A stretch of DNA of 64,000 nt from Solea solea (GCF_958295425.1 NC_081149.1:18900753-18964752), one strand, 5' to 3'. Positions 37,789-50,923 are shown, counted from the first letter of the stretch. The notes: generated by a model not told the origin, from the letters alone. Program-made: numbers and translations.

Positions 37789-38490
37789 GCAAGTATGTGT
37801 GAGAGAGAGGGAGCAGGATGTGTGTGTGTTTGATTGGAGCGTCATCTGTCAGTGCGGTTCTGGACAGTGAAACTGAACTTCCACTACATCAGCTGCTAAT
37901 GTAGAGAGAAAATCTGTAAAGACCTAATTATTAACTTGAAATCTTATCAAAATGGAGACCCGGCATAATGCATCATCCTCAGTGCCCTGAAACATAGAAC
38001 ACCCATTACTGTGAAATAAACTTGGATGAAGCACCCGGCAGAAATGTTAAGGGGTGAAATTGATTAAAGAAAAGAAGTGTCTGCAGCCTGGCAGATAATC
38101 GGCCGACAGCCACGTCAACAGACACAGTTCTCAGTTTTGATCAATCACTCAAAGGGAGTTTCACAGTTCAGTGCAGCACTTTAACACGTGTAATAAAATA
38201 TCCGCTTAATGCAGGACTTTCAGACTGAACAGGGCAATGTGGATGTGTGCCATAACACAAAGTGTTTCACTCAATTATTTGGGTTAGCGACAAAGATCCT
38301 GAAACATTCAGACCTGGAACTGACGTTCATCCTAAGAGATCCAGTCACAGATAGACAGAGTTAAATAGGACTGTTCAAAGATGTTTTTATTAACACAGAG
38401 ACTCCGGCCACTCATTCAGCAGGAAGTGCTCACAGCTTTGGTAAAGCCAGAGTGCTCAGCACCACTCACACACTGCTCTGTCTTATATTC

Positions 38491-38889
38491 CAATATTGGT
38501 TTTCTTAATGTCATGTAAACAAGTTAGATCGACTTAAATTGAGCTAGTATTAGTCGGACTAACATACCTGTATAATGTGATTCATAGTCCGATTACTCCT
38601 GCATGCATAGGCATAGTCGGACTGGAGAAGGACCCAAATCTCCTCCTCAGTCTTTCACGTGGAAGGAGACAACTTATAAGTGCAGTACTGTTGCCGGCGT
38701 CTTTCTTCAGACAACACAGCACGATCCATCTCACCATATGCTTTTCTGTGAGCATGGACGCGGAGTCAGACACACACAGCCAATAAATTGGTCCCCCCCG
38801 CATGTATACCGGGACTCGGCAAGTTGTCCGATTGCCTGTCTTAGTCGGACTACGTCCTTAGCTCGATTAAACTGCATGTAAACGTACTG
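38491..38889 (+). mobile_element. hAT-like non-autonomous element, 'TTACATGCA' family, copy E
   Basis: The right end is complete (reverse complement CAGTACGTTTACATGCAG), while the left terminal repeat is missing or decayed. It contains the palindrome TTAGTCGGACTAA (38550-38562), TAGTCGGACT (38614-38623) and TTAGTCGGACTA (38841-38852), plus GACGCGGAGTCAGACACACA and CTTAGCTCGATTAAACTGCA. It is collinear with copies A and D and reversed relative to B and C. Confidence 0.75.
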
Positions 38890-40027
38890 AACGGCGAGAT
38901 TCTTAAATTAAACTTGAAGGCTAGACTAAAGCTCATATCTCTGCTCCCTCTTTTTTAATTAGCAAATTCAAATGGAACATTGAGGTTTCAGACCTCTCAT
39001 ATTCCCTGGTCTCCTTTGACCACGATTTAGCTGATTAAAATCATGAACACAGGTGATGATATCAGCTGCCTTTTATTAAAGTTAACTCGTTAAAGCTAAT
39101 ATTATATTTTTATCTACTTGACATGCTCTTTTCCCTTTCGAGCTAAAGAAGCATCCCTCTGTGATGCCACATACAAATACAGCTCAGGATGCGCAGTATT
39201 TTTACTTTTTTCAGCAAGAATGATTACTTAACACCTCCTTGCTAAGTGTTCTTTATTTATTCTGCTCTTCAAATCTTCAAGCTGTAACAGTGTCAACTGT
39301 TGTGTTTGATTGCAGGTAGATACAAAAGTCTTTGTGTTTTGCTCCTTCAATTACTTAAAAAAAAAAGCTTAACTAGTTTACTTTGTAGGATTTGAAAATG
39401 ATTTTAATTTGAAAAGCGAATTGGACACTGGAAATAGATTTCATAATATTGTATCAAACCCTCACTGCTGATGCAGCTGTCTGCACTAACAATGAGCACC
39501 AGCTATAAATAAATCGAATACCAAAAGAAGAACTAGGGCAGAATCTGAATCTATTGTCATTCTCTAAATTTAGTGGTTGATACTTGCCTTAACCCCTGAT
39601 GTCATATCTAGGCTGTTTTAAAACTGCAGTACATAACTTTTAAAGTCCATTACCATTTGTTTAAAGCATTACAGCTATACAGCTGCTATCACAGCACCCT
39701 CTGCTGGATCAAGAGATAATGACTGCAGGCGGTCTGATGCACTTCTCTGCTGTATATTTTGAATTCAAAGCACTGCATGCTGGCATGCCCCATAATAGAA
39801 AGTGTAATCTATAAAACCAGATGTTGAGACTGCAGTTGGCTAATAAATATCCAATAAATGACCACATCCGATTTCACAGTTTATAAAACAGCTCAATAAG
39901 TCTGGTATCCAGGAAGCACCAGCCTCTTGGATGTCTGTTTTTTTTCCCTCCTGACTGAGCAGAACATGATGTTTGTGCGACCTTGCATATTATTCCCTAA
40001 TTTGGTATCTGACATGGTGAGCTATGC

Positions 40028-40060
<33 letters not shown>

Positions 40061-40068
40061 GCGCGCGT
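40028..40068. repeat. (GT)n then (GC)n microsatellite
   Basis: About 14 GT units are followed by TTGCGCGCGCG. Alternating purine-pyrimidine sequence of this kind can adopt Z-DNA. Confidence 0.9.
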
Positions 40069-42682
40069 GCGTACCAGCATGATTACTATCAGGTGGAGTG
40101 GATCCCGGTGATGTGTGTGTGATCACACATTGAGAGTGTGATTGTTTATGGTGGGGGTATCCTGCTTCCTGTGTTATAGCAGAGCAGCATGAGCAGTAAC
40201 GTTCACACCTCTAAGATCTGTGTCTGCCTCTGTTCAAGCATTTTTGGAGCCTATTGACACGGTCGAACCCATAGAAGGAAAATGCAGGGGGAAATTCCAG
40301 GGCTTGGATGAGGAGATGGATGTGAGGTAGCTCAACAAACATTCAGATGTGTATGTTCAAACCCAATCAAGTCCTCATCTTCAGAAAGGCTACAGCCTCC
40401 TTAGCTTGTGCAACAAATAGGTTAAGTGTTGTCTTCAGGTATTGTAGGATGTCCAAACGTGATCATCACGTGACATCTGGTTCTGTCGGATCCAAACAGG
40501 CTCGATTTGGGTATCCAACCCTTAATGTGGTGAAAAACAATGAGGCACAGGCACATGCAGGGGCAGCTAGTATTTTTTTTAATTCAAAAGGAAGAAATGT
40601 AGTCATTGTCTATAAAGTGTTAAGACTTGTTTTCATATCAGTCATTTCCACCACGGCTTTGCTCATATAGGGAAGAAAAAAATTGCTAAGTATACACAAG
40701 ACATGCCATTGACTTACATCAATGTAAAACTATGTTGCTCAGGCTTTGTCTTGGCACAATTGACACTGCATGCACTGCTGAGTTGAAGGTTAATGCGTCA
40801 GTGTCGGCCTCCCATGTGAGTTTAATGTGTTTTAAACTCAGCTACCAACAGTGAGGTTTTTCTACACTAAGGAATCCTTTTTTGGTGCTTGTCCTGAGGA
40901 CATTATGCTTGTAAAGTAAATGTCACTGTTTTGCATGACTCTTGATGTCAGTGTTTAACATGTCAGTCTGGAGTGAGAAAGGATGACTTTGTGCCCACTT
41001 GAATCTTGATTCTTGCAACCACCATCATGTCAGTTTTTTAGTGTGTTTGTTTTTAGTTTCCCATTAGCCTGTACTTGACTTGTGCTGATGGTTTCAAACA
41101 TGGTTATACAGAAGGGCTGTAATCTGGAAATATATGTTGGCGTTAGGGGTGTCACTATTCTCTGCAATAAATCTTCAATTTAATTTTCAATTTTAAGTTC
41201 ATTATTCGATTATATTCTCAATCTTTTATTCCCTCTTTTAGAGCCGATGGGTGTGCCATTTTTAGACTCGTCTAGGTTTGTCTAGGATCATTGGTTTTAT
41301 GTCATAACTCAATTATTTTTTCAATTCCCATTTGGATCGTCCATAATTTGTTTGCAGACTAATTTCAACAATATGAAAGTAACAATAACCAGTCAATTGG
41401 AAAAGTTAACTGTAAAAAGAAGAGAAGTCATAGAGGGTCATGGAGCTCTGTGTTGTTCTAACCCTAACCCTAGTTGGCATACTATAAGTGAGGTGATGTA
41501 CTGCACCCTAAGGATGATGAAATAAATAACAGATGGATGGAGTAGGAAAGAGAGATGCTGAAGATTGCTGAAAACACTAAAACGATGCATTATTTACACG
41601 CTCCATTAGAGGAGAGGAGACTCGTGACACGACAACTGTGTCGATGCAAATATTTTCAAATGATGGACCTGCACTTAGCACTCGAGGGCATCAACTTAGA
41701 GCAGTGTTTTCTATCAATCCAACAGAGAAGCTGTTAAACCACCTGTGATAAACATCAACACACACATGAGATTATTCCCTTAGGAAGACTTTTAGAAAGA
41801 CCACCAGTGCGCTTGTGTTTTCCCATGGAAACCTCTCTGACTCCACTAAAGTGACCAAGAATGTGCAGAGCGACGTTCTTAAAATAGAAAGCAAGGAGAA
41901 CAAGATTTACGCAACAAATTGTTATCTGTCACACAAGGATGTTAAATGAGGCTTTTCCTAGTCTAATTGATCTGTAATTGTGATTATTAATGGAGTTACG
42001 GGCTTTAAACATAGCTCGTCAAAGTACAGCAAAATGATGCTGAGCAGTAAAGGGGAGATGCATAAAAAACAAAAAAAAAAAGGGGGGAGAGTGGGAAGTC
42101 GGAACGCAAAAGAACTTCAGACACGACACGACTACAAACAGCATAAACAGTGGGGAGTTGGAGGGAGAGGAAAGAGACTGAAAAAGAGGTGACAAAGAAA
42201 AATGCAGCAACAAAACAAGTATTTGGAGATACGATGGACAGAAAGTGAAAGCATGGAAGGATGAATAGAAGACTAAAAAGGTGAAATGATAAGAGTTAAG
42301 AGGAAGTGAGTAGGAGAAGTGGGAGGGGGAGGCCGAGAAGGTGGGTGAGTTAAGGTTCCTGCAGCACAGAGACAGACTGCAGTGGAGCGAAAAGCCAAGA
42401 TGTGGATTTGACTGCATACACCAATGAGTTATACTCAAATTTACAATACATGTTCTGCACCCAGTAAAACACATGCTTGCAGGATTTGTGTGTCTACGGT
42501 TTTCTCCATTAGTGACCATTCTCTCTTGTTTGTGTCTGAGGAAGTGATTTGCAAAAACTCACTGGAAGTGAACAGCTTCTCCCGCTTGGTTTGATCAGTT
42601 GCTAATTGAATCCCAGAGAATAATGAGCGGGTCAGAGAGATTGTTCATTATTTTAAGGACATCTGGAGCAATTCCTTTAGGA

Positions 42683-42683
<1 letters not shown>

Positions 42684-42722
<39 letters not shown>

Positions 42723-42723
42723 C
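42684..42723. repeat. (CA)n microsatellite
   Basis: About 19 CA units with one CG interruption. Confidence 0.95.
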
Positions 42724-44058
42724 TTCTAATGCAGTTATGTGCTCACAGATACAGAACCATCCAGCCGTGCAGAAACATTAAAATGCCAAAAGCAAACGCA
42801 ACATAGACACATGAGGCACTCAAACACATGCACACAGACAATATACAGTTTATATACACGGTCAGGGTATTGACAGACGGTCAAAAGGGAGGGACAAGAC
42901 AGTGAATAAAAGCTGTGGAGGACAAGAGAGACAATAAAGAATGAATAACACAGATGGATGACTTTAGGCAGCTCGTACCTCCTTAAAGCTCTTCTAGATA
43001 AAGAAGTCATTTGGAGAGTAGCATCTTTAGTTCACACAGAAGACAGCGTACTGTTAAAAGTCAAAAATAAATCTTGAAATTTGGCTTTGCATTGCCAGAG
43101 GAACTGAAGCCTTTTTTGTAATGACACAAAGCGTCTGCATTTTTATGGTTATATACGCTTGTGGTTACGAGCAGAAGTTTCTACAGCAGCCGAGGCTCAG
43201 CTGTTTAAGACGTTTGTGCCAGTGTTTGCATCCTTTTATGTCTACTCATCCAAGAGCTTTGGCTTTCAAAATGGATGCTGTCCAAGGACACTGGCTGCGT
43301 CTGATTTCGTCATGTACTCAGAACTTCTACAGCTTATACATATACGGTATGTGGGCGAGCGGTGAGTCACATTCGATGTCGCTCAAATTTGAAATGTGCA
43401 TGTGGCTGCATTGCATCCTGGTCTCTTAAGGCAATTCTCAGTTGTTATATTTTTGTCTTCTGATGACTCATCAAGTGTCAATGTCACTATTTTGGAAAAT
43501 TATGTGAAAATAAAAATAAACGTGGACACTCAGGCTGTGAGTCTTCCAGCCTCAGCCCAAAAATATATATCAAATATCAGCTATGGTGCATCCAATAAAG
43601 AAGGAAGCATAAAAGATAAACCAGTCATTTTAACATATTTTAAACACCTACATTGTTAACAACACATTTTGCTGATGCAGTTACCACATAACCATAAACA
43701 GTCATTACAAGGAATATTCTGCTTCCATGAAGAAGAAATTAACAACCCCTCTTTTTTAGTAAACCCCTCTTTTCGTCTTTTTTATATTTTTGATCAGTAT
43801 TGGTCCAATACCAGTTGTATTGACTCTTATCTAATCCATACTCATGGGTTGGGTTATACTAACCTTCATTTTAATCCCAGTTCCACATGTGTAGCTTGTA
43901 ACGTTTGGTGACTGACTCTCACACAGTTATGATGCAACATCTTTCCTCACACGCACCCATCAAAGTATTTAAAACAAACTCTGTGGTTGTTCCCACTACA
44001 GGAAGGTGTAGAGTAATTAGAGAGAAATATGTCAGGAAGTGTTGGAGAGAGTCTGGAA

Positions 44059-44272
44059 CAGGGGTCTGCAACCTGCCGCCTGTGGCTCTTCGGCCCCTCT
44101 GCAGTGGCTCCCTGTAGCTTTGAAAAAATATTTTTTCTTTGGGCAACTAAAAAATGCATTGAATCCTATCTATCTATACATCTATCCATCCATGATGTTA
44201 TCTTCATTTTATGGGTCAAAAAAGATGAATCATATTTGAGGTTCTTTAGTTTTAAGAGGTTGCAGACCCTTG
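44059..44272. mobile_element. hAT-like non-autonomous element ('CAGGGGTCTGCAACC' ends)
   Basis: The left end CAGGGGTCTGCAACCTG pairs with the right end, whose reverse complement is CAAGGGTCTGCAACCTC. Just inside the left end is GTGGCTCTTCGGCCCCTCTG, a stretch I remember from a widespread vertebrate hAT derivative. Length is 214 bp, consistent with an internally deleted copy. Flanking 8-mers do not match. Confidence 0.75.
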
Positions 44273-44683
44273 GCGTACAATGAGAGGTGCAGTGCAATCT
44301 GGGTAAATTCAGCAGAGGGAGTGAGATCAGGTTAACTACATTAAGAACACTTCAAATGTGGATGGAGAGAGAAGAACATGATTTTGAAGGTTGAATGAGC
44401 AGCATTAAAGTATCCTTCTGTGCCTCAGCCCTTTCTGACGATAAATTTCATGCCCAGGACAGATAGCGGGCACACGTGTGCGTGTGCGTGCAAACACACA
44501 CACACGCACACATACACATGTGCTAAAGTAGAGTCGACGCAGCAGGCCCAATCTGTTTACCTTTGTGGTCAGTAACTCAGAGAGGAGGACACGCTACCTT
44601 CCATTATTCACTCAAAAGCACATTACAGCACTCTGCCCACACATCTCCCTGTGTTTGTCTCTTCATATATCTTCCCTTGATAG

Positions 44684-44713
44684 CCCCCCCCCCCCCCCCC
44701 CCCCCCCACCCCC
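44684..44713. repeat. Poly-C run
   Basis: An uninterrupted run of 24 C is followed by A and five more C. The complementary strand is a long poly-G, able to form G-quadruplexes and prone to sequencing error. Confidence 0.9.
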
Positions 44714-44807
44714 ATCCTCTGTCCCTTTAACCCTTCTCAATGTATTCCTGTGACTCTAAGAGCATAGATGATGCCAAGTGTGTTGCATTCAAATGATTCC
44801 CCTGCAG

Positions 44808-45384
44808 CAGGGGCGATTGAAGGGAAGCTCAGCTTCCTCTAAAATGTTGTCAAATATGTACTGCGTCAAATTTACATTTCATTACCAAACGTGCGCTAGA
44901 ATGCGATCAAAATGTGTCACTAGTTCGTTCAGAATCAGCTGTTTATCATCACCTTATGTGATTTTCGTATTCCCGTAGCAGCCTCTGCATTAAAACCACT
45001 TGAAGCTCAGCTTCAACTGTTCCCTAAAGGTTCACTGTGGTGAGCTCGACGGTAATTGGACTAATGCGGCAAAATCGTCACTTCCAGGGAAGCTGGGCTT
45101 CCACGAGAGTGAATGGAAGGGTGAGTTGCCGAAACATACACGACAGCGGAAACCTTTTCTGCCTCAGTCCTGTGAGGATTTTGCGAGGGAAACAAAAGAT
45201 ATAGCCCATTTTCATTTGTACATTTACACTGTAAATAAAAACACTACAATGGCATGTGAGTTTTACATAATTATCACATTTACTTGTTTTGGTTTTTCAT
45301 TTGCAGAATTACGTAAGAATTTATGTATGAATAACGGGGCCTGAAATGAGCTTCCCATGTTTCAAAGACGAGCAACCACCACTG
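44808..45384. mobile_element. Possible decayed hAT-like element ('CAGGGGCGATTG' ends)
   Basis: The left end CAGGGGCGATTGAAGGGAAG and the reverse complement of the right end (CAGTGGTGGTTGCTCGTC) are similar, and both sides carry GGGAAGCTCA just inside. Related GGAAGCTCAGCTTC and GGGAAGCTGGGCTTC strings recur at about 44820, 45004 and 45088. The ORF at 45000-45344 matches nothing I know. Boundaries are tentative. Confidence 0.4.
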
Positions 45385-45525
45385 TTGAGGGGCTGCGTGT
45401 GTTATCACCTTTGAGCATGTGAGCAAAGAGGGATATGACAATGTCTCCCTTAGTCATTGTTTCATTGTTGATTTTGTGCGGTTTTCAGCAGCATTGAACA
45501 CATACAGTGAGTGTTACTCCTGTCA

Positions 45526-45540
45526 GTGTGTGTGTGTGTG
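45526..45540. repeat. (TG)n microsatellite
   Basis: Short TG array. Confidence 0.8.
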
Positions 45541-46054
45541 GGCATTAATGTAAAGATGTACACACCATGATGTGATGGGAGCTGATTTATCACCAAGTCA
45601 CACAGACGGCTCTGACCTTTAATTTACTGGAGCAATAGGGGGAGGGAAGGAAATCATGAAGAGAGAACAGCATGGAGAACAGAAAACAGGGGGTAGAAAT
45701 AGTTCATATTTTTTCTTGTCACTTGTTGTGTAGGGTTGATCACAACAACCTACTTTAGTATGTGTGGTTAAAAAATACGGCGGAATACTGGCTAGCAATG
45801 TTTGTTTTTTTGGAAAATATGGCACAAAGAGAGAAGACCGTTCAATAATGGACTGTCAATAATGTTCAATAATGAAGATAGTTCAATACAGCAATAGAAA
45901 CCACAGTGGTCAAGACAAAGAACCATTGACAAACGCACAAAAAAACCAAAACAAAACATGGTCTCTGCTGCAGTACTGTAGTCTGTAGTCTGTAGGATGA
46001 CTTTGGAAACCAAAGAGAGAATTATATGGTGGAAGCCGAGTGATGTGCAGAGTG

Positions 46055-47200
46055 CAGGGAGGAGTTGCAACAGGCTCTGAACAGGTAGTGAGGAGTTATC
46101 AGATGACCGGGAGGCCAAGAGGAAGGAGAAAAGGGAAAAAAAGACAAGGAAACTTGGTGGTGGAATGAGAAAGTAAGGGAAAATATCCAAAGGAAGAGGA
46201 TGGCACAGAGTAAGTGGGACAGCCAGGGAGATGAAGTCAGTAGGAAGGAGTAGTGGGAGTCGAGGCGTGTGGCAAAGGAAAAGGCTTATCATGAGTTGAA
46301 TGAGACACGACACTAAGGAAGGAGAGAAGGATTTGTATATATTGGCTAGACAGAGAGACGGATGTGCAGCAGGTTAGAGTGATTAAGGACAGAGATAAAA
46401 ATGTTTTAACAAGTGAACGGAGTGTGTTCAGAAGATGGAAGGAATGAATGAGGGAAATGAGACGGAGAGGAGGACAGATGGAGAGGATCGTGCCTCGGGA
46501 AGTGCAGAGGCTTTGTAAGGGGGAAGTGAGGGCACCTATGAAGAGGAAGAAGAGTGGTAAGGCCTATGGAGGTATGAAGATGTCCGGGAGAGAGAGCCGT
46601 GGACTTTGTGACCAGATTGTTGAACACGAGAGAGGTGAAGTGGAGAGCACAGGCAGCGTGTAGTGGGGGGAGACAAGTGTCAGGGGTGATGTGTGACAGC
46701 AGAATAGCAGCAAAAGTGAAAAGGGAGGTCCATGTGATGGCAGTGAGACTGCTATGATGTACGGCGTGGAGACTGTTGTGAATTACTATTTGTTCCTAAG
46801 TTTAACATAATTAAATAATGTGGTTTAAGTTACTGTATCTGTTTTTAAAAACTGTTTATGGGAATGTTAAAACTCCATATACTTTATTTACAGTGAATGT
46901 GAAATAATCTGTTACAGTAATTTGAAACATGGAACTGCAGGCATTTGAAGCCTCTACCACACAAAAACAGGAGGAGATTTTTGTTGGGACTGACCAGGAT
47001 TAGAAAAGAGCATGTTCAAGGGAGGAGGAGAAATAGTGAATATATTGGACTATGTGGATGTTGAAAATGGAGCTGCGGGGGGGGGATAGAGAGGGTTATG
47101 GATGTTGTGAAGGAGGACATGAGGACAGTTGGTGTAACAGAAGAGGACACGAGGGACAGGGCAAGATGGAGGTAGATGATGGGCTCCATGAAGGGAGAAG
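46055..47200 (+). mobile_element. RTE-clade non-LTR retrotransposon, decayed copy 2, with internal deletion and filler
   Basis: Broken-frame + strand translation follows the RTE-type LINE protein in order: a GNLVV/ETWWW-like stretch near 46150, EGEKDLYILARQRD near 46320, VIKDRDKNVLTSERSV at 46383, KRKKSGKA at 46541, a CLGE/AVDFVTRL-like stretch near 46580-46620, then directly RQVSGVMCDSRIAAKV near 46667 and a VRLL/MYGVET-like stretch near 46746. Between the AVDF and VSGVMC blocks the consensus has the catalytic reverse transcriptase palm, which is missing. About 210 bp of unrelated AT-rich sequence (46779-46990) interrupts the next block, after which RIRK-like and MDVVKED-like stretches resume to about 47200. 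The 173-codon minus-strand ORF here is antisense. Confidence 0.78.
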
Positions 47201-50200
47201 CCGAAACCAGAAGACTTTCAGCTTCCTTTATTTATGTACATATTCTTTCTGCTGTCGTTATTTCTGTGAAACGTCTCCCTCCAAAGCCACGCAGCTAGAA
47301 TAACGTTTTGTGAGACACACAGTGTTGATAACTGCACATGTGTGCCTCAGTAATGAGAGAGGAAGAACCATAGATTATCATGATGACAGAAGAGCCTGGT
47401 CACGTGCAATACATTCACAAACAGTGCACACAGGTGCACACAAAGACAGGTTAAGAGGTAGGATTAATAAAAGGATCTGATGAGCTTTTTACAGTGAAGG
47501 CTTCCACAGATGATTTTTGTTGTGCATTTACTCATCACTCATGGACGTAAAGACGATTGCACAAATCAAGACGCGGCACACAGAATACAGACGTGTGTGT
47601 GTGTGTGCACAGTGCAGCAGCCTGGTGCCGTAGGAGCGGGTCCAACAACAGTGGCTGTGTCGTGCTTTATCACGTTTTGACAATGAGCACCACTCCGATT
47701 AAAGACTGCAGATGGAACACATGCCTTCCACCTTGAGATGGCCATATGGGGAGTTCAAGCAGATGAAAAGCAAGGACTTAATCCATGTGGGCTTCTGTAG
47801 ATGACAGGCAATTTGTGAGGTTCAGACATGAATCTTTTTTTTCAACCTGCCTTCCTGACATCACATCCACATCCACGCATGTAAAAATCAACACCACATC
47901 CTCTGAAAGACACTTAAAAATGGCATGCATATGATTTTATTTACATACACTATAGAGGCCAGCTGCTTTAAGTTCTCATCCTTGTGATACAATAGAGTTG
48001 ATAATGTTTTAATAGTGACATGCATCACACATTACATCTTTCACACTGTCCAGGAAAGTGTTATCTTTTGTCATCAAGAGCTTATGTTATATAATCATTA
48101 TCTTATCATTAAACAAATACAGTATATCTAACGTTGTAAACTGAGCATTTCCTCCACAATCGCACACGATCTTGTAACGTTAAGGAGGGCAAATATTTCC
48201 TTTGCAGCATATTTCAGCCTCCTAACACAAAGTGAAGTTTCGGGACACTGGGACTGAGAGGGGATACATGTGGATACAGGCCAAGGTGTAGTGGGAGGAT
48301 TTTACCCAGCAACCGTCCTTATTAAGTCTTGTAACTTATTTGCTGAAGTTAAAGTTAAAGAAGTTACGGCACACGCTGTAGAAATGTAGTCAGTGTATTT
48401 GTCTATAACTTATATTGTTAACAAAAACCCAACTGTCTCATAGTCTCTCCACAGATTACACAATTGCATTAAGAATTTAAGAAGTTAATAGGCTAATTAA
48501 CACAATGCCTTCAATATACAGACGTGTTCAACATGTTTTCCAAAAATATCTAAATATGCATTCTGTGAATTCAAGCTCTTGTGTTTTGGTTGTGTTTTTT
48601 ATTATTATTATTATTATTTTTACCGCAGACCTCAGGAAAAATGCTGCTCCTGCTCAAAATTGGAGCTTGAGTGCTCACCGCTCACTGAGCTGACTTGTTC
48701 AGTAGAGGTTGAATAAAAAAGACAAATTATGCGGATGATGAATGTTCCTGGTTTTTTTTTTGAGCCCAAGTGAGGAACAAAGTGAGAGCCTGTGTGCGTG
48801 AAGGCTTCACGCTTAATCCTGTTGTATTTAACTGGATCACAGTAGGTATTTAGGCTATTATTTGCAATAAGTGTGATCTTTGTCTCCATACACCCTGAAA
48901 CCTTCACCTGTGCAGTGATCTAAATGATGGCGTTTACGTCACTGTTGCGGCGCAAGTTTTTTGTCTCAGGTGACCATGAACTTTCAGCCCTGTGGTCAGA
49001 TTGGGGCAGTTGCAGAGTGACATGCTTCACTGATCGCACCGCCAATAATCCTTCTCCTAATACTCACAACAAAGGCACACTTGTGCACAAAATCCCATGT
49101 ACAGCAGGAGGCTGTCAAGTGGGGCCGTCGTGTTCTGTTTAGTTTCCTCAAGCATGTGACAGCTCTGAGACAGAAGGAGAGATAAGGATGGATAAGGGAA
49201 AGAAAGGCGGTGGAAAGTGAGACGGAGAGATTACTGCTTCCTCGTACGCTTTTGAAAGCCAGGTACTATGCGTTTTAGCTTGTGTATGTAATTAAGTTAC
49301 TATTTTTAAGCATTTTTATATGATAAACGTGTGTAGTTCTTTGAAACTGTGGCTCCATGTACCACAATGTGTGCTCAGATGATATCAAACAAATATCAGC
49401 TCTCTAACCCCACAGTAAGGGTTTTCATTTCAAATGTGTTGCCACACTGATCTTATAGCCTTTCATATCCTGAGGCTGAAAGACGAGCCGAGGGGATCGC
49501 GGTTGATGTCTGATGGGCCGCAGCAAAGGCCCATCACAACTATACACATATATATATAAAAACTGAAGGTGCACGCATGTGTGAATATCACGACTACAGG
49601 AAAGTGAATCAGTGTTTGGAGAAAGTCACGTCTTCCCACAGATTCCCCAAAGAACACACTGGTCATAGACTTGCGTGCTGTAAGTCCGCTGGTCAACACA
49701 AGTGGAGCCAAAGGGGAGACTTCATGCTCAGTTGACTGTGCTGCACTAAACTGTGCTGCATGAATCTCCATGTGACCCCCAACATAAGAGCAGAGCATTC
49801 TGACTCAAAACAAGCACAGAGTGCTGTTGCTCATCCTCATTTTCAACCATTTTCCCAGCTTCACAAGCGTGAAGAGGCTTGGTCGCAGTTCCTGTAATTT
49901 ATAGATGAGCACGATCGTTAAATACACTTAAAAAAGAGATTACTGACGTTATAAAAATAATTTTTTTCCTCTTGTTTGCCGTGTTTTATTATAGATTACA
50001 AATATTTTTGGCCAACAATGTCTGCTTGCATGCACTTTTCTCAGGGGAGATGCACAGAAACGTATTGCATGCAGTATAAAGCGTTTCAGTACAGGAATAC
50101 TGAGAAAGTTCATGCTGTTTTAATTTCATTTCATTCGTCTTCATTAATCTCTGATGATGTGCTTTTAAGTTTGTCTCTGCTGCACGTCTACCGGCAGCGT

Positions 50201-50581
50201 ATCCCACTGTGACTGCAAATTGGTTCACGCAGCAGAGGAATGGTTGTCGGGAGGCTTGGTTCTGTCGCTTCTGACCAACAGTCTGACTTCACCAGTGACC
50301 AGCTGCACATGACTTGCTGTTACTAAACCACAGACGGGCTTTGAATCACTTTGTCTGATGCCCTTTTTGAATATAATCAACAATTAAACGTCCAAAACCG
50401 ACAGTAATTTCAAATTATTCAGGAGGCCAAACCTTAATGTGTCCTGATTTTGTCACTGCCATGCATTTCTATCTCTCTGTTTATGTTATTGATGGGAAGA
50501 CAGTAAATGACAGTTTTAACAACTTAATATAAAATAGCTGAATCTCCAAAACTCATTTCAGGAGAGTTGAAATGCTTTCCT
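47201..50581. other. Intronic sequence, no gene recognised
   Basis: No coding similarity was noticed. There is an ATT run at 48600-48618 and a short TATATATA at 49550. Confidence 0.6.
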
Positions 50582-50773
50582 TAGGGATGCACAATATTGG
50601 ACCGATAACTTATATGCCAATATATCGGGAGTGCTTGGGCCGATAACCGATACCGATATAAATATGTTGTTCCCTGCGCCCAACTGCAGAGATTGTTTCC
50701 TGATTCTGATAATACATTTTAAATCCAATATCAGCCGATACCGATATTGGGCTGATAATATCGTGCATCCCTG
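50582..50773. mobile_element. hAT-like non-autonomous element ('AGGGATGCACRATATT' ends)
   Basis: The left end TAGGGATGCACAATATTGG and the reverse complement of the right end, CAGGGATGCACGATATTATC, form inverted repeats. The interior is a series of CCGATA and TATCGG motifs (CCGATAACCGATACCGATAT at about 50640), typical of this fish element type. Length is 192 bp. No convincing 8-bp target duplication remains. Confidence 0.85.
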
Positions 50774-50920
50774 GCGTTGTTGAAACCAAATACTAAATCT
50801 GATCCTGTGCACTAAAGAGCAGGACCATTGCAGGCAGATCTCTGGGATCCACTGTGAAAAGACTCCTGCAGTTTGTGCCTGTCCTCCCACATCAGCCGGA
50901 ATATTATAGTATGGCTCATT

Positions 50921-50923
<3 letters not shown>

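Larger units (their letters stand above)
32709..38490. other. Intronic sequence, no gene recognised
   Basis: The stretch holds several TG arrays, a CAG/CGG run, and a 32-bp direct duplication, listed separately. None of the ORFs resembles a known protein. Confidence 0.6.
38890..44058. other. Intronic sequence, no gene recognised
   Basis: The stretch holds a TG array running into GCGCGCG, a CA array, a short telomere-like AACCCTAACCCTA at about 41460, a degenerate hAT-like start near 41155 (TTAGGGGTGTCACTATTCTC) with no end found, and a purine-rich tract at 42060-42360. Confidence 0.6.

Noticed and set aside
41455..41475. Telomere-like AACCCTAACCCTA
   Set aside because: Only two units; too short to be an interstitial telomere array.
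42019..42519. 166-codon minus-strand ORF rich in Ser, Phe and Leu
   Set aside because: Antisense of a purine-rich intronic tract; low complexity without domain similarity.
45792..46313. 173-codon minus-strand ORF with membrane-like hydrophobic stretches
   Set aside because: It is antisense to the purine-rich RTE LINE copy, and the Leu/Phe/Ser richness follows from the complementary purines.
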